Positions 25,662-33,002 of a stretch of DNA of 64,000 nt are shown in pieces. Location: contig NZ_JAUYWF010000001.1 of the NCBI RefSeq assembly GCF_030708455.1, forward strand, positions 310,001 through 374,000, written 5' to 3'. The notes beneath the pieces were generated by a model. The model saw only the letters and a program-made list of their open reading frames with translations, ran no database searches and had not been told where the DNA came from. Numbering within the stretch: position 1 is the first letter of the stretch; the number at the start of each line of letters is the position of its first letter. The stretch comes from Halomonas sp. SSL-5 (GTDB taxonomy: Bacteria; Pseudomonadota; Gammaproteobacteria; Pseudomonadales; Halomonadaceae). Made by a program: the position numbers and the translations under genes.

Positions 25662-26143
25662 AGACACTATCCTGTATCACGGCGGCTATCGGTGTGACCG
25701 CGGCGTTTCTCGCCGCCCCGCTGGTCGCCGAGACGGAGTGGCCCGAGCAGGGCTGGGAAGTCCACGCCACCTCGATGTCCTACCCCATGCTGCTCGAAGA
25801 GCTCAAGGCCGCCGTCGAGGCGGAGGGGATGTTCGTCGTCACCGAGGCCGGCCCCACCGAGGCTGCCGCCAGCCGAGGCGTTACCATCCCCGGCAACCGG
25901 GTCGTCGGCGTGTTTCGCAACGACTACGCGGTGGAGATCCTGCGTCTCAGCGTGCCGGCGATGATCGAGGCGCCGATGCGCTTCTATGTCACCGAGGAGG
26001 ACGATGGCAGTGCCACCCTCTCGTGGAAGACGCCGAGCCATGTGCTCGCGCCCTACATCGGGGAGGATGGAGAAGCACTGGAGACGATCGCCGAGGAGCT
26101 GGATGATGTCTTCGCGGCCATCGCCGACCGCGTCTCGAAGTGA
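25658..26143 (+). CDS. Exported DUF302 protein
   Basis: A 161-residue protein with a signal peptide (CITAAIGVTAAFLAAPLVAET) and a DUF302 domain beginning YPMLLEELKAAVEAEGMFVVTEAG, with VVGVFRNDYAVEILRLS and RFYVTEEDDGSATLSW. DUF302 proteins are small periplasmic or membrane-linked proteins found next to c-type cytochromes and sulfur-metabolism genes; their function is unknown. The ATGA overlap with the DinB gene shows translational coupling. It is the last gene of the ligase operon. Confidence 0.78.
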   Translation: MKTLSCITAAIGVTAAFLAAPLVAETEWPEQGWEVHATSMSYPMLLEELKAAVEAEGMFVVTEAGPTEAAASRGVTIPGNRVVGVFRNDYAVEILRLSVPAMIEAPMRFYVTEEDDGSATLSWKTPSHVLAPYIGEDGEALETIAEELDDVFAAIADRVSK

Positions 26144-26231
26144 GCCCCCTGAGGGGGTGGTTCGTCTGATAGATGTTCCATGAAAGGCTCTTTGTCCAGA
26201 TGATATAGCCGAGGAGTGTATCCGGGTCGAT

Positions 26232-26256
26232 GTAAGGAAGTGCCGCTTTCAATTAC
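26232..26256 (+). promoter_or_regulatory. Weak ECF promoter variant P7 (85-residue protein)
   Basis: GTAAGG (26232-26237), 16 bases, then TACCAAC in place of GACCAAG. The -35 side is perfect and the -10 side is off by one in the GAC. It faces the small gene at 26313. Confidence 0.4.
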
Positions 26257-26258
26257 CA

Positions 26259-26289
26259 ACTAACAAGACCTTTCAAAGGTCTTGTTAGT
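26259..26289. repeat. 31-base perfect palindrome upstream of the 85-residue protein
   Basis: Fifteen-base arms around a single central C (left arm ACTAACAAGACCTTT). It would form an 11- to 15-base-pair hairpin. It lies between the P7 promoter variant and the ribosome site, so it would fold at the 5' end of that message. Alternatively it terminates the DUF302 operon upstream. Confidence 0.75.
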
Positions 26290-26312
26290 CAACTGACAGC
26301 GGAGGTGGTGTC

Positions 26313-26570
26313 ATGAAAAAGGTAATGGTAGTGTTGGCTTCCTTGACGATGTTTCTGGGGTCTGGAGCGCTGATGGCAATGGATTCAGAGTACATGGAGA
26401 AGCGTCGAAAGCAGATCAGTGAGACAGCCGAGAGCAATGTTTCCCAACTGAGTGAAGCCCGCCAGGAAAACAGGCTTGACCTGGTAGGCTCAGTACGTGA
26501 TGAGGGCGATGGCGTAGTGTCGGCCTTTGGAGATAAGACTCGAGAAGCCCTTCGTCATTGGTGGCTGTAA
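26313..26570 (+). CDS. Small exported protein of unknown family
   Basis: An 85-residue protein with a clear signal peptide (MKKVMVVLASLTMFLGSGALMAMD) and a short charged, mostly helical mature part (YMEKRRKQISETAESNVSQLSEA). I recognise no family. GC is visibly lower than in the neighbours. The ATG follows GGAGGTGGTGTC. It faces a variant of the ECF promoter and lies directly beside the ECF sigma/anti-sigma pair, so it may belong to that regulon, possibly as an envelope sensor or effector. It is followed by a hairpin at 26645. Confidence 0.6.
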   Translation: MKKVMVVLASLTMFLGSGALMAMDSEYMEKRRKQISETAESNVSQLSEARQENRLDLVGSVRDEGDGVVSAFGDKTREALRHWWL

Positions 26571-26644
26571 TGAGGGGGAGTCAAGGTAAGTGTCGATCCG
26601 TACTTGTAATGTCTTGATTCATGGAATAATCTCAGCGCCTTGCT

Positions 26645-26677
26645 TCACCCGGGTTCGGTTTTTCCGGATCCGGGTGA
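26645..26677. terminator. Hairpin terminator between the 85-residue gene and the anti-sigma gene
   Basis: A 14-base-pair stem including two G-U pairs (TCACCCGGGTTCGG with CCGGATCCGGGTGA) and a TTTTT loop. It lies between convergent genes, so it may act in both directions. The 245-base gap (26571-26815) holds nothing else recognised. Confidence 0.6.
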
Positions 26678-26815
26678 TGTTACGGAACCGTGAGATATCC
26701 TTGTGGTAACCCTGCAGCCTGGACGCTAAAGATCACAAGTCTAGGCCTCGTCTGAAAAGCCGGAAAGCGTCGCCAGTGTCGGACATGGCCTGACCCCTTG
26801 GCAGTCCGTATCATC

Positions 26816-27007
26816 TTACCGGTCCGCTTCATCGAGGTCGGTACGTAGCCTGTCCCCTGCCTTGTGCAATAGAATGAACTGCCTGTCACATTCCCTGCAG
26901 GCACCGCACATCGAAAGGTGTATGCGCAGCGACACCCTTTCCTGGAAGGTCAGGGGGCGATCCTGCTTGAGTGACATCAAACGTGTAGCCTCTTTGCACA
27001 TCATCAT
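26816..27007 (-). CDS. Zinc-finger anti-sigma factor
   Basis: A 63-residue cytosolic protein with the zinc-binding anti-sigma signature His30-x3-Cys34-x2-Cys37 in RIHLSMCGACRECDRQF. There is no membrane segment. Such ZAS proteins bind their sigma factor and release it when the Cys/Zn site is oxidised or another signal is received, as RsrA and ChrR do. Its ATG overlaps the TGA of the sigma gene by one base (TGATG), so the two are made together. The start is taken as 27007, the first of three consecutive ATGs. The pairing with the sigma gene makes the call strong despite the small size. Confidence 0.85.
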   Translation of the reverse strand: MMMCKEATRLMSLKQDRPLTFQERVSLRIHLSMCGACRECDRQFILLHKAGDRLRTDLDEADR

Positions 27008-27618
27008 CACTTTTCTCCCTCGAGCCAACCTTCCTCGATACATTGGCGTAGGCGCAAACGGGCCCGGTGCAGAATGACCCAGCAGTTGTTTTCCTTGATA
27101 TTTAATGTCTGGCAGATTTCGTCTGTAGATAGTCCCATCAGTTCTCGCAACGAGAAGACCCTGGCGATGTTGTCGGGCAGGGCGATCATGCAGGCGTCAA
27201 AGACCCTCCAGAAATTCTGATTCTCGAATACGGTGTCGGGTTCTCCCCACTTGGCTGGGCGTGAAGATTCGTTCCAACGGCCGTTGAGCTGAAACTGTCG
27301 ATCAATGGCATCATCCTCGCACTCTTCATCGAAAGGCTGGAAATTTCCTTGTCGTTTCTGGTAGCGCATGATGTCTAGTATCTTGTATTTCAGGATGCCG
27401 AATACCCATGTTTCATACCCGGAGCGCCCAGCAAAGGTGGCGTCTTTCTCGATGGCTGCCATCAGGCATTCCTGCACGGAATCTTCCGCCAGTGCATTGT
27501 CTCGCAAATGCATCCTGGCAAATGAAAGGAGTCTGGGTCTTACCGATGAAAGACGCTCCATGCGTGTGGGGCGATCATCGTCGATAGGAGCGTCCTCGAT
27601 AGTAATGTGGTCGGTCAT
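27007..27618 (-). CDS. ECF-type RNA polymerase sigma factor
   Basis: A 203-residue ECF sigma factor. Region 2 covers about residues 28-95 (RPRLLSFARMHLRDNALAEDSVQECLMAAIE, YETWVFGILKYKILDIMRYQKR). Region 4 covers about 135-197 (FDACMIALPDNIARVFSLRELMGLSTDEICQTLNIKENNCWVILHRARLRLRQC). The anti-sigma gene overlaps its stop. Its own upstream region holds GTAAGG-16-GACCCAAG (minus strand, 27680-27704), shared with at least five other transcription units nearby, which suggests autoregulation and a local regulon. The signal is not known; the soluble zinc anti-sigma and the redox enzymes in the regulon point to oxidative or thiol stress. Confidence 0.9.
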   Translation of the reverse strand: MTDHITIEDAPIDDDRPTRMERLSSVRPRLLSFARMHLRDNALAEDSVQECLMAAIEKDATFAGRSGYETWVFGILKYKILDIMRYQKRQGNFQPFDEECEDDAIDRQFQLNGRWNESSRPAKWGEPDTVFENQNFWRVFDACMIALPDNIARVFSLRELMGLSTDEICQTLNIKENNCWVILHRARLRLRQCIEEGWLEGEK

Positions 27619-27679
27619 TTCAAACAGGCTCCTTCGTTAGAGCCACGAGGGCCTATGGGTACGGTGTCCATTACCTTGG

Positions 27680-27704
27680 GTCGTCGCCCAAGCTGGTCCC
27701 TTAC
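27680..27704 (-). promoter_or_regulatory. Predicted ECF promoter P2 (sigma gene itself)
   Basis: On the minus strand GTAAGG, 16 bases, GACCCAAG. The predicted start is about 55 bases before the sigma ATG at 27618. Confidence 0.7.
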
Positions 27705-27772
27705 AGGGAGCGGGTGCATTTTTAGTCTGACCATTGAACGTCGGTGAGTCGCCACATTGGCGGGCGGTTTGC

Positions 27773-27797
27773 GTAAGCCTGGCCGGCTTCGCGCGAC
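27773..27797 (+). promoter_or_regulatory. ECF promoter variant P8 (YiiX-like gene)
   Basis: GTAAGC (27773-27778), 16 bases, GACACAG. It is one base off in the -35 element; spacing and GAC are kept. It lies about 60 bases before the ATG at 27856 and is divergent from P2. Confidence 0.45.
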
Positions 27798-27855
27798 ACA
27801 GTCCAATGCGCTGCCTGTCGTGTTGAGGCAGTGAATCCGTCGTGGAGGCTCGAGT

Positions 27856-28620
27856 ATGAGTGCCCTGGAACGCTGTGGCTACCACCTGAGCTGCTGGCTC
27901 TCCACGCCGAGGGCGTGGCATCGGGTCGACGGGCCGGGAGGTCGGGAGGCCCTGGCCTGCCTGCGTGTCGGCGACGTGCTGCTGGTCGAAGGGTCATCGC
28001 GGTTGAGCACGGTCATCAAGTACCTGACACAGTCCTGCTGGTCCCATGCGGCGCTGTTCGTGGGCCCCGACGCCGCCCAGCGGGCCGGGGGACCTCCGGG
28101 GAGCGCCTTCATCGAGGCCGACCTCGTCGATGGGGTTCGCCTGGTAGGCCCCGGGGAGTTCGCCGATTACCCGCTGCGGGTCTGTCGCCCGGTGGGGCTG
28201 ACCGACGACGCCATCGAGCGCCTTGTCACGCATCTCCTGAGGCGTGTCGGCCACCGCTATGACCTGCGCAATATCCTCGACCTGGCCCGCTACCTGCTGC
28301 CCCTGCCGCCGGTGCCGGCCCGCTTTCGTCGCGACATGCTCAGCCTGGGAAGTGGGGATCCCACCCGCGCGATCTGCTCCACCCTCATCGCCGAGGCCTT
28401 CCAGGCTATCCGCTATCCGATCCTGCCGATTCTCGAGCCGGGACCGCAGGGGGCGGGGGCCGAGTCGACAGTTTACCGACGGCGTCATCCGACGCTGTTC
28501 ACGCCACGGGACTTCGACCTTTCCCCCTACTTCCAGATCGTCAAGCCGACGCTGACGACCGGCTTCGACCCCTGCCGTCTGAAGTGGCAGACGCCGGCAG
28601 AAGATGCAATCAGCGGCTAG
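27856..28620 (+). CDS. YiiX/permuted NlpC-P60-like cysteine hydrolase
   Basis: A 254-residue protein of the YiiX-like (permuted papain-fold) group. The fold's hallmarks are visible: a LRVGDVLLVEG strand, then the His of CWSHAALFVGPDA, then the Cys far later in RAICSTLIAEAFQA, which is the permuted order. Members are proposed peptidases, amidases or lipid hydrolases. No signal peptide is evident, although the N-terminus is mildly hydrophobic. The ATG follows GGAGG. Its last 11 bases overlap the 3' end of the convergent glycosyltransferase gene. A variant ECF promoter stands upstream. Substrate unknown. Confidence 0.7.
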   Translation: MSALERCGYHLSCWLSTPRAWHRVDGPGGREALACLRVGDVLLVEGSSRLSTVIKYLTQSCWSHAALFVGPDAAQRAGGPPGSAFIEADLVDGVRLVGPGEFADYPLRVCRPVGLTDDAIERLVTHLLRRVGHRYDLRNILDLARYLLPLPPVPARFRRDMLSLGSGDPTRAICSTLIAEAFQAIRYPILPILEPGPQGAGAESTVYRRRHPTLFTPRDFDLSPYFQIVKPTLTTGFDPCRLKWQTPAEDAISG

Positions 28621-29236
28621 CGACCGAGTTCATGCTGCGCCAGCGCTCGAGGTCCTCGGGGCGGTCGAGGTCCCAGACGGTGGCGGGGCAGGCGAGCCGC
28701 CAGCCCAGGGCAGCGAGGCGCTGACGCGTCTGGGCCATCACGCGCTCGCCGCCCCAGGCGATGCCCGTGAAGAGGCTGGGATGGGCCTGATGTAGGCCGA
28801 GCAGGGCGTAGCCACCATCCTCGGCGGGCAGGCAGACGGCGTCGTGGCGTGCGAGTTCCTCGGCGCAGCGGCGCAGCAGCGCCGGGGTCAGCGGGGGACA
28901 GTCGCTGCCGATCACCATGGCCGGACCCGGGGCGAGGGTGTAGTACATGCGCTCGCCCAGGTCGCCCTCGGGCTGGGGGCGCCGGGCGATGCCGTGCCGC
29001 GCGGCCAGTTCGACGAACAGCGGGTGCTCGTGTTCGAGGGCCGTCCACAGCGTGATCCGCGATGGCGGCAGGGCGGCGCAGGCCACCGCCAGGGTGTGGC
29101 GCAGCAGCGTCGCGTGGATCCGGGCGGCCTCCTCGGCGCCGCAGGCGGGGATCAGGCGCGTCTTGACCCGCCCGGGCAGCGGGGCCTTGGCCAGGATGGC
29201 CAGCCGGACCTCGGCATGAACCGCTTCAGCGCACAT
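28610..29236 (-). CDS. TIGR04282-type (DUF2064) glycosyltransferase-like protein
   Basis: A 208-residue GT-A-fold protein: LAILAKAPLPGRVKTRLIPACG (nucleotide-sugar loop), MVIGSDCPPLTPALL (the Asp/Cys metal region) and LPAEDGGYALLGL. Database names call this family arsenosugar biosynthesis glycosyltransferase, but most members are not proven to work in arsenic metabolism. It overlaps the preceding GT2 gene by 11 bases and is its constant partner, so the two form one unit. I see no arsenic genes nearby. Confidence 0.82.
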   Translation of the reverse strand: MCAEAVHAEVRLAILAKAPLPGRVKTRLIPACGAEEAARIHATLLRHTLAVACAALPPSRITLWTALEHEHPLFVELAARHGIARRPQPEGDLGERMYYTLAPGPAMVIGSDCPPLTPALLRRCAEELARHDAVCLPAEDGGYALLGLHQAHPSLFTGIAWGGERVMAQTRQRLAALGWRLACPATVWDLDRPEDLERWRSMNSVASR

Positions 29237-29915
29237 GGCGATACTCCCGAGCCAGATCCTCCGGGGCTGCGCCGCGCCAGTAGCGCCAACGCAGCCGCCA
29301 CATGCGCCACACGGTGTGCCAGGGGCCCTCGCTGTCCCAGCGCCGCCCGCTGCTCGTCACCCGCTGGCGTAGGCAGGCGGGCGCCGAGAGGCGCTTCAGT
29401 CGGCGCGACATCTCGATGTCCTCCATCAGCGGTTGGTCGGGGAAGCCGCCCACCGCGGCAAACGCCTCGCGGCTCATGAACAGCGCCTGGTCGCCGGTGG
29501 CGATGCCGCTCAGCCGCGAACGCAGGTTCATGGCCCGGGCGATCACCGGCAGCAGCCGGCTGCGCCCCTCCAGGTGGATATCGAAGCGTCCCCAGCGATG
29601 CCCGGCGGCCAGGGCGCGGGTGATATGTGTGTCGGCACTCTCGGGCAGCCGGGTGTCGGCGTGCAGGAAGAGCAGCATGTCCCCCCGGGCCGCGGCGGCG
29701 CCGTGGTTCATCTGTCGGGCGCGCCCGGCGGAGGAGCTCACGACCCGGGAGCAGTGCGGCTCGGCCAGCGCCACGCTGGCGTCACGGCTGCCGCCGTCGA
29801 CCACGATCACCTCCATGCCGCGCCGGCGCAGCGGCGCCAGGGCGGTCAGGGTCGACTCGAGGGTGGCGGCCTCGTCAAGCACCGGGAGGATCAGGCTCAG
29901 GGTTGGAACGGTCAT
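29226..29915 (-). CDS. TIGR04283-type family 2 glycosyltransferase
   Basis: A 229-residue GT2 enzyme: TLSLILPVLDEAATLESTL, VIVVDGGSRDASV (the first Asp motif), GRARQMNHGA, MLLFLHADTRLP (the DxD-equivalent) and PLMEDIEMSRRLKR (catalytic ED). It is cytosolic and has no membrane helices. It is the first gene of a two-gene unit with the DUF2064 protein. An ECF-type promoter (P3) stands 36 bases upstream, back to back with the TVP38 fusion gene. The acceptor is unknown; a small-molecule or lipid glycoside is likely. Confidence 0.85.
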   Translation of the reverse strand: MTVPTLSLILPVLDEAATLESTLTALAPLRRRGMEVIVVDGGSRDASVALAEPHCSRVVSSSAGRARQMNHGAAAARGDMLLFLHADTRLPESADTHITRALAAGHRWGRFDIHLEGRSRLLPVIARAMNLRSRLSGIATGDQALFMSREAFAAVGGFPDQPLMEDIEMSRRLKRLSAPACLRQRVTSSGRRWDSEGPWHTVWRMWRLRWRYWRGAAPEDLAREYRHVR

Positions 29916-29957
29916 TCTCCCTCTGGTGGGTGTGTCGGCCAGGGCCAGGGTGGCTTG

Positions 29958-29982
29958 GTCGCCGGGATGCGCGCATCCTTAC
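29958..29982 (-). promoter_or_regulatory. Predicted ECF promoter P3 (glycosyltransferase pair)
   Basis: On the minus strand GTAAGG, 16 bases, GACCAAG, identical in both elements to P1. Confidence 0.7.
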
Positions 29983-30032
29983 CGATCCGATACGCGCTTC
30001 TCGCCGGCATCCTTGGGCGGTCATCGAACGAT

Positions 30033-30057
30033 GTAAGGATACCGGACAGTCGGCGAC
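30033..30057 (+). promoter_or_regulatory. Predicted ECF promoter P4 (TVP38-oxidoreductase fusion)
   Basis: GTAAGG (30033-30038), 16 bases, GACTCAG. The predicted start is about 30 bases before the ATG at 30093. It is divergent from P3. Confidence 0.65.
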
Positions 30058-30092
30058 TCAGGTCCACACTTATCAGGCTCCAAGGAGATACG

Positions 30093-32252
30093 ATGCGTTC
30101 TCGCCGCCTGCTGCTGCTTGTGATCATCGCTGCCCTGGTGGCAGCCTTCTTTCTGTCGGGTGCCAGCGACTACCTGACCCTCGAAACCCTCCAGGCAGAA
30201 CAGTCGCGCTTCCACGCCTGGCTGGAGCGAGAACCGCTCACCGTGGTCGGCGGCTTCTTCCTGTTCTACGTGGTGATGGCGGCGCTCTCGCTGCCGGGGG
30301 CCACGCTGATGACGCTACTCAGCGGCGCCCTCTTCGGCCTGGTCTGGGGCTTGCTGATCGTCTCCTTCGCCAGCGCTATCGGGGCGACCCTGGCGGCACT
30401 GATCGCGCGGACCCTGGTGCGCGCGCCGCTGGAGCGACGTTATGCCCGCCAGCTGAAGCGCATCAATGCCGGCATTCGTCGTGAGGGGGCGCTCTACCTC
30501 TTTACTCTGCGCCTGATACCGCTCTTCCCCTTCTTCGTGATCAATCTGGTGATGGGGCTGACGCGCATGCGCCTCACCACCTTCTACTGGGTCAGTCAGC
30601 TGGGCATGCTGCCGGCCACCGCCGTCTTCGTGAATGCCGGCAGTGCCCTGGCAGAGCTCCAGGCGCTCAGCGACATTCTCTCCCCCTCGCTGCTGGCATC
30701 CTTCGCGCTGATCGGCCTCTTTCCCTGGCTGGCCAAGGGAGGCGTGGCGCTGGTTCGGCGCCGGGCTCTGGCGCGAAAGCATCGGCGCCCCAGGCGTTTC
30801 GATCGTGACATCGTGGTGATCGGCGCCGGGGCGGCGGGGCTGGTGGCGAGCTACATTGCCGCCGCGGTGGGGGCCCGGGTGACCCTGGTGGAGCGGGAGC
30901 GCCTGGGCGGCGATTGTCTCAATACCGGCTGTGTGCCCTCCAAGGCACTGATCCGGGCCGCCCGCTCGCTACGGGAGATCCGCCAGGCGGCGCGCTATGG
31001 CGTTCGGGTGGGCGAACCCAGCGTGGATTTCGCCGCCGTGATGGGCCATGTGCACGGCGCCATCGCGCGCATCGAGCCCCACGACAGCGCCGAGCGTTAC
31101 GAGGGCCTGGGCGTGGACGTGGTCGCGGGCGACGCCCGGCTGACGAGCCCCTGGCAGGTGCGGGTGGCGACCCCCGAGGGGGAGCGCACCCTGACCACGC
31201 GCCACGTGATCATCGCCAGCGGGGCACGGCCCCGGGTGCCCGAGCTGCCCGGCATCGAATCGGCGAAGGTGCTGACCTCCGATAACCTCTGGCAACTCGA
31301 GGCGCTTCCCGAACGACTGGTGGTGCTGGGTGGCGGGCCGATCGGCTGCGAGCTGGGACAGAGCCTTGCCATGCTGGGCAGCCGGGTCACCCTGGTGGAA
31401 TTCGCCGACCAGTTGCTGCCTCGAGAGGACCCCGAGGTCGCCGACACGCTTAAGCAGACGCTGGAGGGGGACGGCTTGCGGGTCTGCCTCGGCCGCCAGG
31501 CGCTGCGTGTGGTGGAGGATGAGGCGGGGGTGGCGCTTGAGGTGCGCGATGCCCGGGGTGACCTCGAGTGCTTGCCGTTCAGCCATCTGTTGGTGGCCGT
31601 GGGGCGGCAGGCCAATGTCTCGGGCATGGGGCTCGAGTCCCTGGGGGTGGAGACCCGCGCCGATGGCACCCTGGACGTGGATGAGACGCTGCGCAGCGTG
31701 CTTCCCAATGTCTGGGCCTGCGGCGACGTGGCGGGTCCCTTCCAGCTGACCCATGCCGGTGCGCACCAGGCCTGGCACGCCACCGTCAACGCCCTGTTCG
31801 GGGAGGTGAAGCGCTTCCGGGTGAGCTACCGAGCGCTTCCCGCGGTGACCTTCACGACGCCCGAGGTGGCGCGGGTCGGTCTCAACGAGCGCGAGGCCCG
31901 CGCTCGGGGCATCGACGTCGAGGTCACCCGCTACTCGCTGGGCGAGCTCGATCGCGCCCTGGCCGAGGGTGAGTCGCGGGGCTTCGTCAAGGTGCTGACG
32001 CCGCCGGGCCGGGACCGCATCCTGGGCGCCACCATCGTCGGCGAAGGGGCCGGCGAGATGCTGGCCTCCTTTACCCTGGCGATGACCCGGGGGATCGGGC
32101 TCAACCGCCTGCTGTCTATCATCCATCCCTACCCGACCCGCAGCGAAGCGGTGAAGGCCACCGCCGGGGTGTGGAAGAATGCCCACAAGCCCGAGCGCCT
32201 GCTGGGCTGGCTGGCTCGCTACTTCGCCTGGCGGCGAAGCGATCCCGACTGA
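30093..32252 (+). CDS. TVP38/TMEM64 membrane domain fused to a mercuric-reductase-like flavoprotein
   Basis: A 719-residue fusion. Residues 1-225 are a TVP38/TMEM64 (DedA-like) membrane domain with several helices and the family segment PGATLMTLLSGALFGLVWG. Residues 236-719 form a pyridine-nucleotide disulfide oxidoreductase: FAD motif VIGAGAAGLVASY (242-254), redox pair Cys275/Cys280 in GGDCLNTGCVPSK, NAD motif LGGGPIGCELGQSL, ACGDVAGPFQLTH, and the dimer-domain HPYPTRSEAVK. No N-terminal heavy-metal domain or C-terminal vicinal Cys pair is seen, so true mercuric reduction is unlikely. It probably reduces a thiol or quinone-type substrate at the membrane. The ATG follows AAGGAGA. Confidence 0.88.
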   Translation: MRSRRLLLLVIIAALVAAFFLSGASDYLTLETLQAEQSRFHAWLEREPLTVVGGFFLFYVVMAALSLPGATLMTLLSGALFGLVWGLLIVSFASAIGATLAALIARTLVRAPLERRYARQLKRINAGIRREGALYLFTLRLIPLFPFFVINLVMGLTRMRLTTFYWVSQLGMLPATAVFVNAGSALAELQALSDILSPSLLASFALIGLFPWLAKGGVALVRRRALARKHRRPRRFDRDIVVIGAGAAGLVASYIAAAVGARVTLVERERLGGDCLNTGCVPSKALIRAARSLREIRQAARYGVRVGEPSVDFAAVMGHVHGAIARIEPHDSAERYEGLGVDVVAGDARLTSPWQVRVATPEGERTLTTRHVIIASGARPRVPELPGIESAKVLTSDNLWQLEALPERLVVLGGGPIGCELGQSLAMLGSRVTLVEFADQLLPREDPEVADTLKQTLEGDGLRVCLGRQALRVVEDEAGVALEVRDARGDLECLPFSHLLVAVGRQANVSGMGLESLGVETRADGTLDVDETLRSVLPNVWACGDVAGPFQLTHAGAHQAWHATVNALFGEVKRFRVSYRALPAVTFTTPEVARVGLNEREARARGIDVEVTRYSLGELDRALAEGESRGFVKVLTPPGRDRILGATIVGEGAGEMLASFTLAMTRGIGLNRLLSIIHPYPTRSEAVKATAGVWKNAHKPERLLGWLARYFAWRRSDPD

Positions 32253-32369
32253 TGCCTCAGGATGCCCTGCGACCGGCGCTGGCCCGCCAACCTGATGATC
32301 GTGGCACTCGACACCCAGCCCTTCCGCCGTCCCCACGTCGAGGTTGAGCAGAGGCCGAGCCGAGGCGCG
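32253..32369. other. Convergent gap with no recognised element
   Basis: These 117 bases between the TVP38 fusion (plus) and the ABC ATPase (minus) show no clear terminator stem or gene. Confidence 0.4.
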
Positions 32370-33002
32370 TCAGCCGAGGGTGATCACCGGCCCCCCGGCG
32401 GCTTCGGCGTCCTCGTGGTCATGGGTCACCAGCAGGCAGGGCAGACCGGCCTCGGCCAGGCGTTCGAACACCAGCCGTCGCGTCTCCTGGCGCAGGGCGC
32501 GGTCGAGCCGCGAGAAGGGTTCGTCGAGCAGCGCCGCTCCGGGCCGCGAGAGCAGCAGGCGCAGCAGTGCCACCCGGGCCTGCTGGCCGCCGGAGAGGGT
32601 GGCGGGGTCGCGCTCGCCGAAGCCTGCGAGGCCCACCTCGGTGAGGGCCTGGTCGATGTGGGCGCGCTTGTCGCCTTCGCGACGCGGCATGCCGAAGCGC
32701 AGGTTGCCCGCCACCGAGAGGTGCGGGAAGAGCAGCGGGTCCTGGAACAGCAGCCCGACGCCGCGTGACTCGGCGGGCAGGGCGGTGAGTTCGCGCCCCG
32801 CCTGGCTGACGCGGCCGCCGGCCTCGAAGGCGGGGTCGAGGAAGCCGGCAATGAAGGCCAGTAGGGTCGATTTGCCCACCCCCGAGGGGCCCATCACCGT
32901 CAGCACCTCGCCGGGGCCGATTTCGGCGTCCACTTCCACCAGCGGCCTGCCGGCCAGGGCGATGCGCACCTCCTCGAGGCGCAGGGCGGTGGGTTCGTTC
33001 AT
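32370..33002 (-). CDS. ynjD: ABC transporter ATP-binding protein (YnjD type)
   Basis: A 210-residue ABC ATPase with Walker A (GPSGVGKST), Q-loop (GLLFQDPLLFPHLSV), signature LSGGQQARVALLR, Walker B (AALLDEPFSRLD) and the H-loop His in LLVTHDHEDA. It energises import through the permease encoded just upstream, whose stop it overlaps by four bases (ATGA). Size and the YnjB-C-D arrangement match the E. coli ynjBCD system, whose substrate is not proven. It is the last gene of the four-gene unit starting at 37054. Confidence 0.85.
   Translation of the reverse strand: MNEPTALRLEEVRIALAGRPLVEVDAEIGPGEVLTVMGPSGVGKSTLLAFIAGFLDPAFEAGGRVSQAGRELTALPAESRGVGLLFQDPLLFPHLSVAGNLRFGMPRREGDKRAHIDQALTEVGLAGFGERDPATLSGGQQARVALLRLLLSRPGAALLDEPFSRLDRALRQETRRLVFERLAEAGLPCLLVTHDHEDAEAAGGPVITLG

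Noticed and set aside
30093..32252. Calling the TVP38 fusion a mercuric reductase
   Set aside because: No heavy-metal-binding N-terminus or C-terminal Cys pair; only the general disulfide-reductase core is present.
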